From: Methanothrix sp.
GTDB taxonomy: Archaea > Halobacteriota > Methanosarcinia > Methanotrichales > Methanotrichaceae
Assembly: GCA_028688535.1 (NCBI GenBank)
Contig: JAQTXY010000102.1
Span: 1 to 6,991 of the forward strand
DNA length: 6,991 nucleotides
Direction of reading: 5' to 3'
Shown: positions 5,538 through 6,991 of the stretch, piece after piece
Numbering within the stretch: the stretch's first letter is position 1
Layout of the letters: each line of letters starts with the position of its first letter
Notes under the pieces: model-generated
Seen by the model: the letters and a program-made list of their open reading frames with translations, nothing else
Database searches by the model: none
What the model was told of the DNA's origin: nothing
Program-made: the position numbers and the translations under genes

Positions 5538-6377
5538 CTAGTTTTTCCAGAGTTTCTTGGGTGCGGCTCGAATGCGAACCTGGAGTTTTGTCCCGCAATT
5601 GATCTCGCAAGCCCTGGCCATTTCCTGCAGAGATTCCACAAATACCGGTTCAAATCTAGTCTCTCCTTCGCGCGGCGTTCCCTGCTGCAATAACATGCTA
5701 TCGAATCGATTATCCGGATAATGCGTCTTCAAGCGACAGAGCGTTTCGGCAATATCCACCAACTGGGAAACGGTTGGCATATCTGGAAAGATGGTGCAGC
5801 GTACGTCCAGCGCCACGCCCAATTTAAAGCAGATCGCCAGGCTTTCCTCCACACGCGCTGCCATGCCGGCTCTGCCCGTAGCCTTTTCGTAGAGCGGCTC
5901 TTGAAGAGACGTTTTGAGATCGAGGAATATCTTATCCACCAGACCTTTTTCCAGCAGTTTTTCCAGACCTCCGGGAAAACAGCCCGAGGTCTCCAGGCCT
6001 GTGGCCAGTTCCAGGCTCCTGGCCAGCCGAAAGAGCCGGCTGCAGGCCTCGATCTGGAGGAGCGGCTCACCTCCGGATAGGACAAGGGCATTGACAAATG
6101 GTTTGCTGCTTGCCCGTTGTGATGCATCTTCAAGGTTGATCTGCAGAGAATGTTCGTCCATAGTGCCAGCCCAGGGGGCCGCAGAAAAGCCCTTGACCTC
6201 AGAGACAATACGTGACGAGATCGTATGAAGTGAAACCAGACGTTCTCCCGTTTGCAGCATCTGGTTGTGGCAATGAGGACAGCGCAAAGGACAACCTCGC
6301 AAAAAAACAACCATAGCGGCGCGTCCCAACCAGTCCACTGTAGAAAGAGGAACGATACCCCCGAAGTTGACCTTCAT
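5538..6377 (-). CDS. nrdG: Anaerobic ribonucleoside-triphosphate reductase activating protein (radical SAM, NrdG2 type)
   Basis: A 279-residue radical SAM enzyme. It opens MKVNFGGIVPLSTVDWLGR, typical of NrdG2-type activases. C29-PLR-C33-PH-C36 is the CxxxCxxC motif that holds the [4Fe-4S] cluster and S-adenosylmethionine, and SGGEP at 101-105 is the SAM-binding motif; GLETSGCFP and KIFLDLKT follow as in the family. It would generate the glycyl radical on class III ribonucleotide reductase (NrdD), allowing dNTP synthesis without oxygen; nrdD is not in this window. Between the cluster motif and SGGEP there is a longer than usual segment (about 58-95). The start is clear: AGGA 5 nt upstream, and the ATG overlaps the upstream stop as ATGA, so translation is probably coupled to the coiled-coil gene. 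A related glycyl-radical activase substrate cannot be excluded. Confidence 0.88.
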   Translation of the reverse strand: MKVNFGGIVPLSTVDWLGRAAMVVFLRGCPLRCPHCHNQMLQTGERLVSLHTISSRIVSEVKGFSAAPWAGTMDEHSLQINLEDASQRASSKPFVNALVLSGGEPLLQIEACSRLFRLARSLELATGLETSGCFPGGLEKLLEKGLVDKIFLDLKTSLQEPLYEKATGRAGMAARVEESLAICFKLGVALDVRCTIFPDMPTVSQLVDIAETLCRLKTHYPDNRFDSMLLQQGTPREGETRFEPVFVESLQEMARACEINCGTKLQVRIRAAPKKLWKN

Positions 6378-6991
6378 CTACTTCCTGTTGATTGATCAAG
6401 CTTTATCGGCCTTCCGGCAATCCTGGTCAACCTCTCTCCCAGCTCCAACTCGTCTGACGCGGCCTTTTCCTTTATTGAGGCCAAATCTTTCTGGGCCTGA
6501 TCCAGGGTCGCTTCCAGGCTCTTTTTGTTCTTTCTGGCCCGGCTCATCTCTTCTTTGAGGCGCTGGCCCTCGCGGCTGCTCTCTTTTATTGAGGACTCAG
6601 TCTCCATGATCTCTTCATCGATCGCTTGCAGCCTGGCCCGGACATCTTCCAGAGACCTTCTCGTTATGAGCAGGTCAATATGATCGAGAACTTTTTCCTT
6701 CTTCTTATCCTTCAAACCCAATGTTGCCAGATGGCTTTGCAGTTCCTCGAGAGACCCCGCAATCTCTTTATCTTGGACGGTGGAGGGTGAGAGAGAGAGC
6801 TGCAGAAAAACGTTTTTATGCTGCAGATTTATTCTGTCGCTAGATCCTTGCTTCATCATTCTGGCAATTGCCTTGTTCAGAGGTGCAATAAGATCATTGA
6901 GTTCAACCTCTGCCTGAGATTTTTCCTCCTTCTTCCGCTCCAGGGTTCTCTTCAGCTCTTGCATTCTTTTTCCTTTGTCGCTTGCCTCAAG
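6374..6991 (-). CDS. Coiled-coil protein of unknown function (5' end outside the window)
   Basis: At least 196 residues from an internal Met at 6964, with the frame open to the window edge (nine more codons, LEASDKGKR), so it is probably a partial gene, though AAAGGA just before the ATG at 6964 leaves that start possible. Very rich in Lys, Glu, Arg and Leu: a charged heptad-type helix at about 1-35, a less helical middle (45-65), and a long coiled coil at about 104-178 (LEDVRARLQAIDEEIM, LKEEMSRARKNKKSLEATL). The tail GRPIKLDQSTGSR is non-helical. There is no signal peptide, membrane segment, Walker motif or Cys, so it is not by itself an SMC or SbcC ATPase. Similar coiled-coil proteins are annotated in other methanogens without function. 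Its stop overlaps the nrdG start by 4 bp, which points to co-expression. Confidence 0.7.
   Translation of the reverse strand, partial: LEASDKGKRMQELKRTLERKKEEKSQAEVELNDLIAPLNKAIARMMKQGSSDRINLQHKNVFLQLSLSPSTVQDKEIAGSLEELQSHLATLGLKDKKKEKVLDHIDLLITRRSLEDVRARLQAIDEEIMETESSIKESSREGQRLKEEMSRARKNKKSLEATLDQAQKDLASIKEKAASDELELGERLTRIAGRPIKLDQSTGSR

Noticed and set aside
5729..6310. A 193-codon minus-strand frame within nrdG, and plus-strand frames at 5721-6080 and 5914-6228
   Set aside because: These are out-of-frame readings of nrdG, whose motifs and length are clear; the products are Trp/Arg/Ser-rich with no domain character.
6374..6991. SMC or Rad50/SbcC-type ATPase
   Set aside because: Only coiled coil is visible and the C-terminus lacks the signature, Walker B and D-loop motifs these ATPases carry.

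Overview
The window looks like a piece of a methanogenic archaeal chromosome, most likely a Methanothrix (Methanosaeta)-like organism. Evidence: an archaeal-only Nre DNA-repair protein, an archaeal UPF0200-type P-loop kinase, an NrdG2-type radical SAM activase, a Mop/TOBE oxyanion-binding protein, archaeal GGAGG/GAGGTG ribosome binding sites, oligo-T terminators, and large exported repeat proteins of the kind such genomes carry. The genus is inferred from gene content and style; no marker gene proves it. No RNA gene, insertion sequence, CRISPR array or phage gene was seen.

Left part (1-4485) is a cell-surface region around a repair gene. On the minus strand, positions 166-2370 encode a roughly 734-residue exported protein made of 17 cysteine-rich repeats of about 23 residues (Dicty_CTDC type), a Tyr/Pro-rich linker and a beta-rich C-terminal domain. 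Part of its DNA is a 69-bp tandem array with two units that are identical. Upstream on the same strand, 2447-3670 is an Nre-family repair protein that appears to have lost its N-terminal zinc-binding cysteines but keeps a PCNA-interaction-like tail. Diverging from it, 3754-4485 encodes a small exported aromatic-rich protein of unknown function.

Right part (4596-6991) is a compact minus-strand gene run. In transcription order it holds a coiled-coil protein that runs off the window edge, nrdG (its start overlaps the previous stop by 4 bp, ATGA), a UPF0200 P-loop kinase, and a 69-residue Mop. Spacings are short, so co-transcription is likely. The run converges on the aromatic-rich gene across a GC hairpin at 4551-4567 that has T-runs on both strands and can serve as a shared terminator.

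Functionally, NrdG activates the oxygen-sensitive class III ribonucleotide reductase and Mop handles molybdate or tungstate, both fitting a strict anaerobe. The two exported proteins belong to the envelope. The most notable observations are the reciprocal loss of Cys7 and Cys12 in neighbouring repeats of the big surface protein, the recent-looking expansion of its repeat DNA, the degenerate zinc finger of Nre, and lineage-type insertions in the P-loop kinase and NrdG. I did not find a convincing new multi-gene system.
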